From Sphingopyxis sp. GW247-27LB (lineage in GTDB: Bacteria > Pseudomonadota > Alphaproteobacteria > Sphingomonadales > Sphingomonadaceae), in the NCBI RefSeq assembly GCF_002277025.1, contig NZ_NIWD01000009.1:576460-640459 (forward strand): a DNA stretch of 64,000 nt. Direction: 5' to 3'. Every line of letters begins with the position of its first letter. Position 1 is the stretch's first letter. Of the stretch, positions 10,600-19,095 are shown in pieces. A model generated the notes under the pieces. The model made no database searches, had not been told where the DNA came from, and saw only the letters and a program-made list of their open reading frames with translations. A program made the position numbers and the translations under genes.

Positions 10600-11418
10600 A
10601 TGTCGCCGCCGGGCCTCTTGATCAGCGCTCGCCGCCTCCAGGGACTGCTCCGGCCGGGCGCGACGCCGGCCCATCGCTCCCTCGAACCGGTCGGCATCGG
10701 CGCGGGGCGGCGTACGCTTGCGATAGGCCTGGCCTTGCTCATCACGGGCGGCTTGCTGCTCCTGCTCCTCACCTTCGGCCTGGGAGAGCGAAGCGTCAGC
10801 AAGGAGGAGCACGTCACGCTCGTGACGCTGGAGGCGGCCGGAGATTCGGAGGCGTCGCCCGAACAAGGCCGCGAGCGACAGCCGGCGGAGGAGCAGCCTG
10901 CACCGCCGCGGCCCGAAGCCATCGAACAACCGCCACCGCCGGTCGCCGCGCCGCAGGCCGCGCCGCCGCCGCCGCTGCCGAGCGAGCAACCGCCCGCACA
11001 GCCGGTTCCCCAGGCGGTCCTCCGCCCGTCCGACGGGCGGGTCTATGGGCCGCCCAATATCGGAGGATCCGCGTCCCGCGACACCGAGCAGGTGGGCACG
11101 GCCCCCAATGGCGAGCCGCTTTATGCCGCCACCTGGTACCGCGAACCGAGCGATGACGAGCTGCGCGGATATCTGTCGACCGCCAGCGGGCCCGGCTGGG
11201 GCCTGATCGCCTGCCGCACGGCGCCCGACTATCGCGTCGAGGATTGCGTCGGGCTCGATGAATATCCCTATGGCTCGCAGATCAATCGCGCGGTACTCGC
11301 CGCCGCATGGCAATTCAGGGTGCGGCCTCCACGACGCAGCGGACGGCTGCTGGTGGGCAGTTGGGTGCGGATCCGGATCGATTACGGCGTCGGGCGGCGT
11401 TCCGGCTCGGGCCGTTAG
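10600..11418 (+). CDS. TonB-like proline-rich inner-membrane protein
   Basis: This protein of about 272 residues is built like TonB: a basic cytoplasmic start, one membrane helix (L-A-I-G-L-A-L-L-I-T-G-G-L-L-L, near bases 10,715-10,780), a Pro/Gln/Glu-rich linker (about 10,890-11,020) and a C-terminal ~90-residue domain. That domain has W-G-L-I-A-C-R-x-A-P-D-Y-R-V-E-D-C, then a helix with A-A-W-Q-F-R-V-R-P-P and W-V-R-I-R-I-D-Y, which parallels the TonB C-terminal fold. It is separate from the ExbBD-linked tonB at 23.6 kb. The upstream ATG at 10,564 is possible, but 10,600 gives a more natural N-terminus. No partner proton-channel genes are adjacent. Confidence 0.7.
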   Translation: MSPPGLLISARRLQGLLRPGATPAHRSLEPVGIGAGRRTLAIGLALLITGGLLLLLLTFGLGERSVSKEEHVTLVTLEAAGDSEASPEQGRERQPAEEQPAPPRPEAIEQPPPPVAAPQAAPPPPLPSEQPPAQPVPQAVLRPSDGRVYGPPNIGGSASRDTEQVGTAPNGEPLYAATWYREPSDDELRGYLSTASGPGWGLIACRTAPDYRVEDCVGLDEYPYGSQINRAVLAAAWQFRVRPPRRSGRLLVGSWVRIRIDYGVGRRSGSGR

Positions 11419-11505
11419 CCGAGGGTCGGGCAGCGCGGCCGGGACATGATCCCGCAGCTTCATGTGGCGCGGTTTTTGGCGGCGGCTTTGGGGTGGGTAG
11501 CGGGC

Positions 11506-11652
11506 GATCCTCCCTGTCGCGCAGCGATGGGGAGATGGCAGCGGCGTAGCCGCTGACGGAGGGGCCGAGCGCGAGGCGCTCGCTTGCGCTCGCGGCCCCT
11601 CCACCATCCTTCGGATGGTCCCCCTCCCCACGGCTTCGCCGCAGGGAGGATC
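11506..11652. repeat. Palindromic intergenic repeat element
   Basis: The outer arms are GATCCTCCCTG and CAGGGAGGATC, a perfect 11-bp inverted repeat bounding 147 bases. Inside are nested hairpins: GGAGGGGCCG paired with CGGCCCCTCC, and CCATCC-TTC-GGATGG. The element fills most of the 330-base gap between the TonB-like gene and the helicase gene; I see no coding sequence there. The left part also carries GGGGTGGGTAG, echoed in the repeat near 32.04 kb. It looks like a structured repeat (MITE- or REP-type) of the sphingomonad genome rather than a gene. Confidence 0.75.
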
Positions 11653-11748
11653 TTATGCCCGCACCCGGCCGCAACCGGTCGCCGCTCCCGCTTTGCCGAA
11701 ATCAACCCGGGCCTTGCCCGCCGCCGCGCGCGGCGCCACATCTTCGCC

Positions 11749-14157
11749 ATGCCGCTCTCCGCCATCTTCACCGACTGGTTCGCCGCGCGCGGGTGGCGGG
11801 TGCGGCGGCATCAGGCCGAAATGCTGGCGGCGGCGGAGCGCGGCGAGCATGCGTTGCTCGTCGCCGCGACGGGCGCGGGCAAGACGCTCGCGGGCTTTCT
11901 TCCGAGCCTTGCCGACCTCGCCGAACATCCGTCGGACCGGCTGCACACCCTCTATGTTTCGCCCCTGAAGGCGCTTGCCGCCGACGTCGAACGCAACCTT
12001 CTGGGGCCGATCGCCGAGATGGGGCTCGATATCAGCGTCGAGAGCCGCAGCGGCGATACCTCGTCGGACAGGAAGGCGCGGCAGCGCGCGAAGCCGCCGA
12101 ACATCCTGCTGACCACCCCCGAATCTTTGTCGCTCCTGCTCTCCTATCCCGACAGTTTCGCGATGTTCGCCGATCTGAAGACGGTGGTGATCGACGAAAT
12201 CCACGCCTTCGCGCCCGGCAAGCGCGGCGACCTGCTGTCCCTCGCGCTGTCGCGGCTTCAGCGACTCGCGCCCGGTCTTCGCCGCGTCGGCCTGTCGGCG
12301 ACGATCGCCGACCCCGCGCAATATGCCGCGTGGCTGGCGCCCGATGCCGATGCGGGCGCGGTGACGCTGGTCGAGGGCGAGCCCGGCGCCGAGCCCGACA
12401 TCGCGATCCTGCTGCCCGAGGGCGCGGTGCCGTGGGCGGGGCATTCGGGGCGCTATGCGGTGCATCAGGTGATGGCCGAGATCGCGAAGAACCGCACGAC
12501 GATCATCTTCTGCAACACGCGCGGGCTCGCCGAGCTGATCTTTCAGGAATTGTGGAAGGTCAACGACCTCAGCTTGCCGATCGCGATCCACCACGGCAGC
12601 CTCGACCGCGAGGCGCGCCAGCGTGCCGAGGCCGCGATGGCGGAGGGGCGGCTGCGCGCGCTCGTCGCGACCGCGAGCCTCGACCTCGGGCTCGACTGGG
12701 GCGACGTTGACTGCGTGATCCAGATGGGCGCGCCCAAGGGCTCGTCGCGGTTGCTCCAGCGCATCGGGCGCGCCAACCACCGGCTCGACGAGCCGAGCCG
12801 CGCGCTGATCGTGCCCGGAAACCGCTTCGAATATCTGGAGGCGCGCGCGGCCCTGGACGCGGTGGAGGCGGGCGAGCGCGACGCCGACCGCTTCCGCCCC
12901 GGCGCGCTCGACGTGCTCGCGCAGCATGTGATGGCGCTCGCCTGCGCGGCGCCGTTCCGGGAAGACGAACTGCTTGCCGAAGTCCGCACCGCGGCGCCCT
13001 ACCGGTGGATCGACGCCGATATTTTCGGCCGCCTGCTCGGCTTCGTGCGCGACGGCGGCTATGCGCTCAAGAGCTACGACCGCTTCCGCCGCCTCGCACC
13101 CGACGGGAAAGGGCGGTGGCGCCTTTCGCATCCGCGGCTCGCGGCGCAGCACCGGCTCAACGCCGGGATCATCGTCGAGGCGCCGATGGCGGCGGTGCGC
13201 TTCAGGAACGGCCGCCGCCTCGGCCAGGTCGAGGAATATTTCGCGAGCACGCTGACCCCCGGCGACACCTTCGCTTTCGCCGGGCTCAGCCTCGAGGTCG
13301 AATCGATCCGCGACACCGACCTGATCGTGCGCGCGACGACGCGCCCGGCGCGCATCCCGAGCTATATGGGCGCGCGCCTCGCCATCTCGACCCGGCTCGC
13401 CGACCGGGTGCGGGGTTTCCTCGCCGACCCGGCGAGCTGGCGGCGATTCCCCGAGGACGTCCGCTTCTGGCTCGAGATGCAGGCGCTCCGCTCGGTGCTG
13501 CCGCGCCCCGGCGAACTGCTCGTCGAGACCTTTCCGCACGAAGGCCACCACTATATGGTCTGCTATCCCTTCGAGGGGTGGAACGCGCACCAGTCGCTCG
13601 GCATGCTGATCACCAAAAGGATGGAGCGGGTGGGGCTGCAGCCGCTCGGCTTCGTCGCGTCCGACTATGCGATCGCCATCTGGTCGCTGCGCCCGGTGAC
13701 GAACCCCGAAGCGCTGTTCGACGCCGAGATCCTGTCCGACGAGTTCGTCGAATGGGTCGAGCAGTCGCACCTGCTGAAGCGCGCCTTTCGCGAGGTCGCG
13801 GTGATCGGCGGGCTGATCGAGCGCCAGCATCCGGGGAAGCGCAAGACAGGCAAGCAGGTGACCTTCTCGACCGACCTGATCTTCGATGTCCTGAGGAAAT
13901 ACGAGCCCGACCATCTGCTGCTCGAAGCCGCCTGGGCCGACGCGCGCGAGCGGCTGACCGACGTCGCTCGGCTCGGCGACCTGCTCGACCGCGCCGCGGG
14001 GACGATGGTGCACCGGACGCTCGACCGGATCAGCCCGCTCGCGATTCCGGTGCTGGTGCTGATCGGGCGCGAGAGCGTCGCGGGGGCCGATCTCGACGAT
14101 GCGCTGCTCGGCGAGCTGGCCGATGCGCTCGCCGACACGGCGATGGGCGGGGATTGA
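11749..14157 (+). CDS. Ligase-associated DNA damage response DEXH-box helicase (Lhr-like)
   Basis: This 802-residue superfamily 2 helicase has Walker A A-T-G-A-G-K-T at residues 40-46, D-E-I-H at 149-152, the S-A-T-I motif near residue 183, and the late motifs V-A-T-A-S-L-D-L-G-L-D-W-G and Q-R-I-G-R-A-N-H. The length and C-terminal Lhr-type extension match the helicase that, with an ATP-dependent ligase, an MBL-fold exonuclease and PdeM, forms the ligase-associated repair gene set. PdeM lies downstream; the ligase and exonuclease are not in the window. The start at M-P-L-S-A-I-F is chosen because upstream codons are repeat-derived and not conserved. Confidence 0.93.
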   Translation: MPLSAIFTDWFAARGWRVRRHQAEMLAAAERGEHALLVAATGAGKTLAGFLPSLADLAEHPSDRLHTLYVSPLKALAADVERNLLGPIAEMGLDISVESRSGDTSSDRKARQRAKPPNILLTTPESLSLLLSYPDSFAMFADLKTVVIDEIHAFAPGKRGDLLSLALSRLQRLAPGLRRVGLSATIADPAQYAAWLAPDADAGAVTLVEGEPGAEPDIAILLPEGAVPWAGHSGRYAVHQVMAEIAKNRTTIIFCNTRGLAELIFQELWKVNDLSLPIAIHHGSLDREARQRAEAAMAEGRLRALVATASLDLGLDWGDVDCVIQMGAPKGSSRLLQRIGRANHRLDEPSRALIVPGNRFEYLEARAALDAVEAGERDADRFRPGALDVLAQHVMALACAAPFREDELLAEVRTAAPYRWIDADIFGRLLGFVRDGGYALKSYDRFRRLAPDGKGRWRLSHPRLAAQHRLNAGIIVEAPMAAVRFRNGRRLGQVEEYFASTLTPGDTFAFAGLSLEVESIRDTDLIVRATTRPARIPSYMGARLAISTRLADRVRGFLADPASWRRFPEDVRFWLEMQALRSVLPRPGELLVETFPHEGHHYMVCYPFEGWNAHQSLGMLITKRMERVGLQPLGFVASDYAIAIWSLRPVTNPEALFDAEILSDEFVEWVEQSHLLKRAFREVAVIGGLIERQHPGKRKTGKQVTFSTDLIFDVLRKYEPDHLLLEAAWADARERLTDVARLGDLLDRAAGTMVHRTLDRISPLAIPVLVLIGRESVAGADLDDALLGELADALADTAMGGD

Positions 14158-14221
14158 ACCCTCGCTTGCCGGGCGGCCCGATCGGGCGTAAACTGCCGGA
14201 AAATCAGGAGGGGATGCCGAT

Positions 14222-15271
14222 ATGACGCTGATGGCCGTCCGGTCGCCGCTTTGGCCCTTGCTGCTTGCGGCGCCGCTGCTCGCCGGCGCGACGCCGGGAC
14301 CGGTCGCGCCCGCCCCGCCGCCCGCGCCCGCCGCGGCGCCGGTTCCCGACCCCGCGATGCTGGGCGAGAATCTCGACAATATCGTCCCCTTCGTCCAGCC
14401 GTTCGACCTCGATGCGACGCGGCGCATGTCGGTGCAGGTGATGGTCGACGGACAGGGGCCCTTCTCCTTCCTCGTCGACACCGGCGCCGAACGCACCGTC
14501 ATCGCGCGCGAACTCGCCGACCGCCTGGGGCTCGACCGTAGCGAGCGGTTGCGGCTCGCGACGATCGGCACGTCGGTCGCCGTGGCTCCGAGCTTCCGCG
14601 TCGCCTCGCTCGAGATGACCGACCTCCGCCTCAACCCGTTCGACGCGCCGGCCTTTGCCGGACGCCATATCGGCGCGGCGGGGCTGATCGGGGTCGACAT
14701 GCTCGAAAAGCGCCGGCTGCTGATCGATTTCCGGGGTGAGAAGATGGAGATACTGGCGAGCCGCCGCCACGCGCGGCCGCTGATCCGCGACAAGGATGCG
14801 ATCGTCGTCACCGCGCGCAACAGCGCCGGCCGCCTGATCCTGTCCGACGCGCGCATCGACGGGCGCCGCATCGACGTCGTCGTCGATACCGGCGCCCAGT
14901 CGAGCGTCGGCAATCTCGCGCTGCAGAAGCTGATCGCGGCGCGGCGCCAGAACAGCACCGCCTTCTATCCCGCGGTGCTCGGGGCGGTGACCGGCGAGGA
15001 TGTGCCGGCGGTGCGAACCGGGATCAAGCGGATCGAGATCGAGGGGATCAACATCAACGACCTGCCGGTTTCCTTCGCCGATTCGAAGGCGTTCGATGCG
15101 CTCGGCCTAGGCGACCGCCCGGCGCTGCTGCTGGGGATGGACAGCCTGTCGCTGTTCGACCGCGTCGAGATCGACTTCCCCAACAAGCGCGTCGTGCTCG
15201 ACATGCCGAGCGGGGCGCGGCGCGAGACCGGGCAACGCTATGCCGCGGCCGGCTGGATGCGCGGGGGGTAG
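14222..15271 (+). CDS. Exported two-domain retropepsin-like aspartic protease
   Basis: This 349-residue protein follows an AGGAGGGG ribosome-binding site and has a signal peptide (W-P-L-L-L-A-A-P-L-L-A-G) plus a Pro/Ala linker (residues 25-45). It contains two active-site motifs, D-T-G-A at residues 86-89 and D-T-G-A at 222-225, each in the L/V-V-D-T-G-A context. A single chain could therefore form a complete bilobal active site, whereas most bacterial retropepsin-like proteins carry one motif and dimerise. It lies between the repair helicase and pdeM with small gaps, so it may be co-transcribed, but an envelope protease has no evident repair role. Confidence 0.85.
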   Translation: MTLMAVRSPLWPLLLAAPLLAGATPGPVAPAPPPAPAAAPVPDPAMLGENLDNIVPFVQPFDLDATRRMSVQVMVDGQGPFSFLVDTGAERTVIARELADRLGLDRSERLRLATIGTSVAVAPSFRVASLEMTDLRLNPFDAPAFAGRHIGAAGLIGVDMLEKRRLLIDFRGEKMEILASRRHARPLIRDKDAIVVTARNSAGRLILSDARIDGRRIDVVVDTGAQSSVGNLALQKLIAARRQNSTAFYPAVLGAVTGEDVPAVRTGIKRIEIEGININDLPVSFADSKAFDALGLGDRPALLLGMDSLSLFDRVEIDFPNKRVVLDMPSGARRETGQRYAAAGWMRGG

Positions 15272-15322
15272 ACCCCCGGCGGCGGGCTTGCCGCCGGATG
15301 CGCGGCGCGCCATAGCGGCGGC

Positions 15323-16039
15323 ATGCCGCCCGCCCCGAGCCTGTCCTTTGCCGGCCAATCCTTTACCATGCTCGCCGACCGGGCGCTGTTCTGGCCGCGC
15401 CACGGCGCGCTGATCGTCGCCGACCTCCATCTCGAAAAGGCGAGCTGGTACGCGGGGCACGGCCAGCCGCTGCCCCCTTATGACAGCCACGACACGCTTG
15501 ACCGGCTCGCGCGGCTGGCGGCGGAGACCGGCGCGCGCGCGATCTGGTGCCTCGGCGACAGCTTCCACGATCGCGATGCCGCGGCGCGCATCGTCCCCGC
15601 GGTCGCGGCGCGGCTCGCGCGGCAGGCCGCGGCGACGCGCCTCGTCTGGATCGCGGGCAATCACGACGGCCTCTCGGGCGGCGCCTGGGGCGGCGAGGTC
15701 GCCGAGGAGATGGTCGTCGACGGCATCGTGCTGCGCCACCAGTGCCGCGCGGCCGAGACGCGCCCGGAAATATCGGGGCATTTCCACCCGAAGCTCCGCC
15801 TGACCCTGCGCGGCCGCGGCGTGTCGCGCCCCTGCTTCGCGGGCGACGCGCAGCGGCTGATCCTCCCGGCCTTCGGCAGCCTCACCGGCGGGCTCGACGT
15901 CGCGGACGCGGCCATCGCGGCGAATTTTTCCGGGCCTTACCGGGCGATGCTGGTCGCCGGAGGGCGGCTGCTGCGTTTCGCCTGCGCCAGCCCCGAACGC
16001 GATGACGCTACGGCACGCCGGATTCGCGCGAAAATCTGA
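15323..16039 (+). CDS. pdeM: Ligase-associated DNA damage response endonuclease PdeM
   Basis: This 238-residue calcineurin-like phosphoesterase has all metal-binding motifs: D-L-H (34-36, within V-A-D-L-H-L-E-K), G-D-S-F-H-D, G-N-H-D and the late G-H-F-H-P-K. The short form and the D-L-H-L-E-K-A-S-W segment are typical of PdeM, the fourth member of the ligase-associated repair set. The helicase lies 1.2 kb upstream on the same strand, which supports the assignment. It is predicted to act in the cytosol on damaged DNA ends. Confidence 0.92.
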   Translation: MPPAPSLSFAGQSFTMLADRALFWPRHGALIVADLHLEKASWYAGHGQPLPPYDSHDTLDRLARLAAETGARAIWCLGDSFHDRDAAARIVPAVAARLARQAAATRLVWIAGNHDGLSGGAWGGEVAEEMVVDGIVLRHQCRAAETRPEISGHFHPKLRLTLRGRGVSRPCFAGDAQRLILPAFGSLTGGLDVADAAIAANFSGPYRAMLVAGGRLLRFACASPERDDATARRIRAKI

Positions 16040-16198
16040 TCCCGCAGCCGGGAAATGCGGGTTTTCGGCCCTGTGGCCCAATTGCATCACTCCGCGCAAA
16101 CAATCATCGAATCACGCCGCGTTCGCTGGAACGGCGGCGCAGTTTGGGTATGTTTCGAGGCGCAACGAAAAAATGAAATATTGAGAGGAGTGCCCGTC

Positions 16199-18991
16199 AT
16201 GAAATCTTCTTCCCTTCTTGCCGCCCGCCTTTTGCGCACCAGCGCGCTCGGCGTATCGCTGGCGGTCGCCGCGGCCGCGGCGCCCGCCTTCGCGCAGGAC
16301 AGCGCGGCCCCCGACAGCGCGGCCCAGAACGCGACCGCCGACGATTCCGCCGGCGACGCGATCGTCGTCACCGCGCAGGGCCGTGCCCAGCTGCTCTCCG
16401 ACGTTCCGGTCGCCATTTCGGCGGTCGGCGCCGAGGCGATGCAGAACAGCGGCGCCAACGACATCCGCCAATTGAACCAGGTCGCGCCGTCGCTGCTCGT
16501 CTCGTCGACCGGCAGCGAAGCCAATGGTTCGGCGCGCATCCGCGGCATCGGCACCGTCGGCGACAACCCCGGCCTCGAAAGCTCGGTCCCGGTCTTCATC
16601 GACGGCGTCTACCGCTCGCGCTCGGGCATCGGCCTCAACGAACTGGGCGAGCTCGAGCGCGTCGAGGTCCAGCGCGGCCCGCAGGGCACGCTCGGCGGCC
16701 GCAATTCGTCGGCGGGGCTGATCAGCATCTATTCGAAGAAGCCCGAGTTCACCTTCGGCGGATCGGGCGAGATCACCTATGGCAATTATGATTATTGGCG
16801 CGCCGCCGCCAGCCTGACCGGGCCGATCAGCGACACGCTCGCCGCGCGCGTCGACGGCGTCTGGGTCAAGCGCGACGGCTTCTATCGCGATCCGGCGAAC
16901 AACACCGACGTCAACAACCGCGACCGCTATTTCCTGCGCGGTCAGCTCCTGTTCGAGCCCACCGACGCGCTGTCGGTGCGGCTGATCGCCGACTATACCT
17001 TCCGCGACGAGCGATGCTGCGGCGCCATCTATGTCGACAACAGCGTCAACCCCTATATCGGCAATCTCAACGATCCGTCGACGCCGCTCGCGCCGCTTCA
17101 GCCCGACGGCAACAACATCATCAACGTGCTGCGCGACCTGGGGCAGCCGCTTGCGGCGTTCAACCAGGGCTATGGGCGGACGCTGTCGGTCACCCCGGGG
17201 CGCAGCTATGCCGGCGAGACCAAGGATTACGGCTTCTCGGGCCAGATCGACTATGATTTCGGCGGCGCGACGCTGACCTCGATCACCGCCTATCGCGAAT
17301 ATCGGTCGAGCCAGGCCGGCGATCTCGACTATGGCACCGTCGACATCCTCTATCGCGCGCCGAGCGACGACGCCTATCGCCAGTTCCACACCTTCACCCA
17401 GGAAGTGCGGCTGAACGGCGAAGCCTTCGGCGGCAAGCTCGACTGGCTTGTCGGCGGCTTCTACGCCAACGAGAAGCTGACGGTGCGCGACAATCTGCGC
17501 TTCGGCGACCAGTATGGCCGCTTCGCCAATTGCCGCATCATCTCGGGCGGCGGGCTCGCGCCGCTCTATTCGCCGACCAGCCCGCTGTGCGTCTTTCCCG
17601 GCGTCGGCCCCGCGACGATCGGCGCCGCGAGCGGCGCGTCGGGTCCCGACATCCTTGCGGCGTTCAACCTGCTCGACGGGCTCAACGACCTCGGCAGCAT
17701 CGACGACCGCTATTATCAGAACGGCACCAACTGGGCGCTGTTCACGCACAATATCTTCCACGTCACCGACACGATCGATTTCACCTTCGGCGTGCGTTAC
17801 ACCCACGACAAGAAGAAGTTCGCCGCGAGCTTCACCAACGACAACACGATCTGCCCGCAGATTCAGGGGCTGGTGCTCGACGACCTGACGAGCGCGACGT
17901 CGAACGCGACCGCCAAGGCGCTCGCCGGCGCGCTGATCGGCCTCGGCTGCCAGGGCAACGCGACCGCCGAGCTCGACGGCGTGTCGATCAACGACCAGCG
18001 CAGCGAGGACGAGTGGACCGGCACCGCGATCCTGTCGTGGAAGCCGACCCCCGATCTTCTGGCCTATGCGAGCTTTTCGCGCGGCTACAAGGCGGGCGGG
18101 TTCAACCTCGACCGCTCGGCGCTCAAGTCGCCGATCGTGCCCTTCGCCGCGGTCGGCGGTGCGCAGGCGGTCGTCGGCAATCTGCAGTTCGACCCCGAAC
18201 TGGTCGACGCCTATGAAATCGGCGCCAAATATGCGACCGGGCCGTTCAGCCTCGGCGTGTCGGCCTTCCGGTCGGATTTCAGCAACTTCCAGCTCAACAC
18301 CTTCAACGGCAGCGTGTTCATCGTCCAGACGATCAACGGCTGCGGCGGCGACCTCGTCGGCGGTCCCGATGCCGATACCGACACGAGCGGGGCGACCGGG
18401 GCCTGCGCGGCCGACGACGTCAGCTGGGGCGTGCGTACCGAAGGCGTCGAGATCGAGGCCTCGCTGGTTCCGGCGCGCGACTTCCGCCTCGCCGCGGGCC
18501 TGACCTATGCGAAGACCAAGTATCGCGCCGATCTGGTCGGCAACAAGTCGGGCACGCCGCTCGACCCGGCGCTGCGCAAGCTGCCCGGCGACAATCTGTC
18601 GAACGCGCCCGAATGGGTCGCGACCGGCAGCGTCACCTGGACGCCCGAGATCGGCAGTAGCGGGCTGACCGGCCTCGTCTATATCGATGGCCGCATGACC
18701 AGCGACTACAACACGGGCTCGGACCTGTTCCCGCAGAAGGAGCAGGACGGCTATGCGCTGTTCAACGCCCGCCTCGGCATCCGCGGTCCCGACGAGAAAT
18801 GGGGCGTCGAGTTCTGGGCGCAGAATATCTTCAACAAGAATTACGCCCAGGTCGCGTTCAACTCGCCCTTCCAGGCGGGAACGACGTCGGCGCCCTTCGT
18901 CGACCCGCAATATCCGGGCGGACGCCAGATCTTCTCGCAGTTCCTGGCCGAGCCCAGGACCTATGGCGTGACGCTGCGCGGCAAGTTCTGA
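16199..18991 (+). CDS. TonB-dependent outer-membrane receptor
   Basis: This 930-residue receptor starts after a GAGAGGAG ribosome-binding site and has a long signal peptide ending in A-P-A-F-A-Q. The TonB box region (D-A-I-V-V-T-A-Q-G-R) precedes the plug domain (P-V-A-I-S-A-V-G, R-I-R-G-I-G, E-V-Q-R-G-P-Q-G-T-L-G-G-R-N). The beta-barrel ends in a terminal aromatic strand (G-V-T-L-R-G-K-F). The loops hold several cysteines (near R-D-E-R-C-C-G-A) that could pair. The ligand is not evident: there is no adjacent transport, hydrolase or sigma/anti-sigma gene. A strong terminator follows directly. The longer upstream frame lacks a signal peptide and is rejected. Confidence 0.94.
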   Translation: MKSSSLLAARLLRTSALGVSLAVAAAAAPAFAQDSAAPDSAAQNATADDSAGDAIVVTAQGRAQLLSDVPVAISAVGAEAMQNSGANDIRQLNQVAPSLLVSSTGSEANGSARIRGIGTVGDNPGLESSVPVFIDGVYRSRSGIGLNELGELERVEVQRGPQGTLGGRNSSAGLISIYSKKPEFTFGGSGEITYGNYDYWRAAASLTGPISDTLAARVDGVWVKRDGFYRDPANNTDVNNRDRYFLRGQLLFEPTDALSVRLIADYTFRDERCCGAIYVDNSVNPYIGNLNDPSTPLAPLQPDGNNIINVLRDLGQPLAAFNQGYGRTLSVTPGRSYAGETKDYGFSGQIDYDFGGATLTSITAYREYRSSQAGDLDYGTVDILYRAPSDDAYRQFHTFTQEVRLNGEAFGGKLDWLVGGFYANEKLTVRDNLRFGDQYGRFANCRIISGGGLAPLYSPTSPLCVFPGVGPATIGAASGASGPDILAAFNLLDGLNDLGSIDDRYYQNGTNWALFTHNIFHVTDTIDFTFGVRYTHDKKKFAASFTNDNTICPQIQGLVLDDLTSATSNATAKALAGALIGLGCQGNATAELDGVSINDQRSEDEWTGTAILSWKPTPDLLAYASFSRGYKAGGFNLDRSALKSPIVPFAAVGGAQAVVGNLQFDPELVDAYEIGAKYATGPFSLGVSAFRSDFSNFQLNTFNGSVFIVQTINGCGGDLVGGPDADTDTSGATGACAADDVSWGVRTEGVEIEASLVPARDFRLAAGLTYAKTKYRADLVGNKSGTPLDPALRKLPGDNLSNAPEWVATGSVTWTPEIGSSGLTGLVYIDGRMTSDYNTGSDLFPQKEQDGYALFNARLGIRGPDEKWGVEFWAQNIFNKNYAQVAFNSPFQAGTTSAPFVDPQYPGGRQIFSQFLAEPRTYGVTLRGKF

Positions 18992-19015
18992 TCGCGCTTC
19001 GCGGCTGAAAGACCG

Positions 19016-19057
19016 GACCGCCCGCTCGCCGCAAGGGGAGCGGGCGGTCTCTTTTTT
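19016..19057 (+). terminator. Rho-independent terminator after the TonB-dependent receptor
   Basis: A 12-bp perfect stem, GACCGCCCGCTC with GAGCGGGCGGTC, closes a ten-base loop and is followed by TCTTTTTTCT. It lies 25 bases after the receptor stop and before the antiporter gene, so the receptor is a single-gene unit. Confidence 0.93.
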
Positions 19058-19095
19058 CTGGCGTCTTTTCCGCCCCATGCCCTAGGCTCCATGCC

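Noticed and set aside
11653..14958. A 1,101-codon open frame on the minus strand opposite the helicase and protease genes
   Set aside because: It is antisense to two well-recognised genes, is rich in Arg, Ala, Gly and His as shadow frames in high-GC DNA are, and has no domain, signal or ribosome-binding site.
16112..19078. A 988-codon open frame on the minus strand opposite the TonB-dependent receptor
   Set aside because: Receptor motifs on the plus strand are unmistakable; the antisense product has only low-complexity Arg/Asp/Ala sequence.
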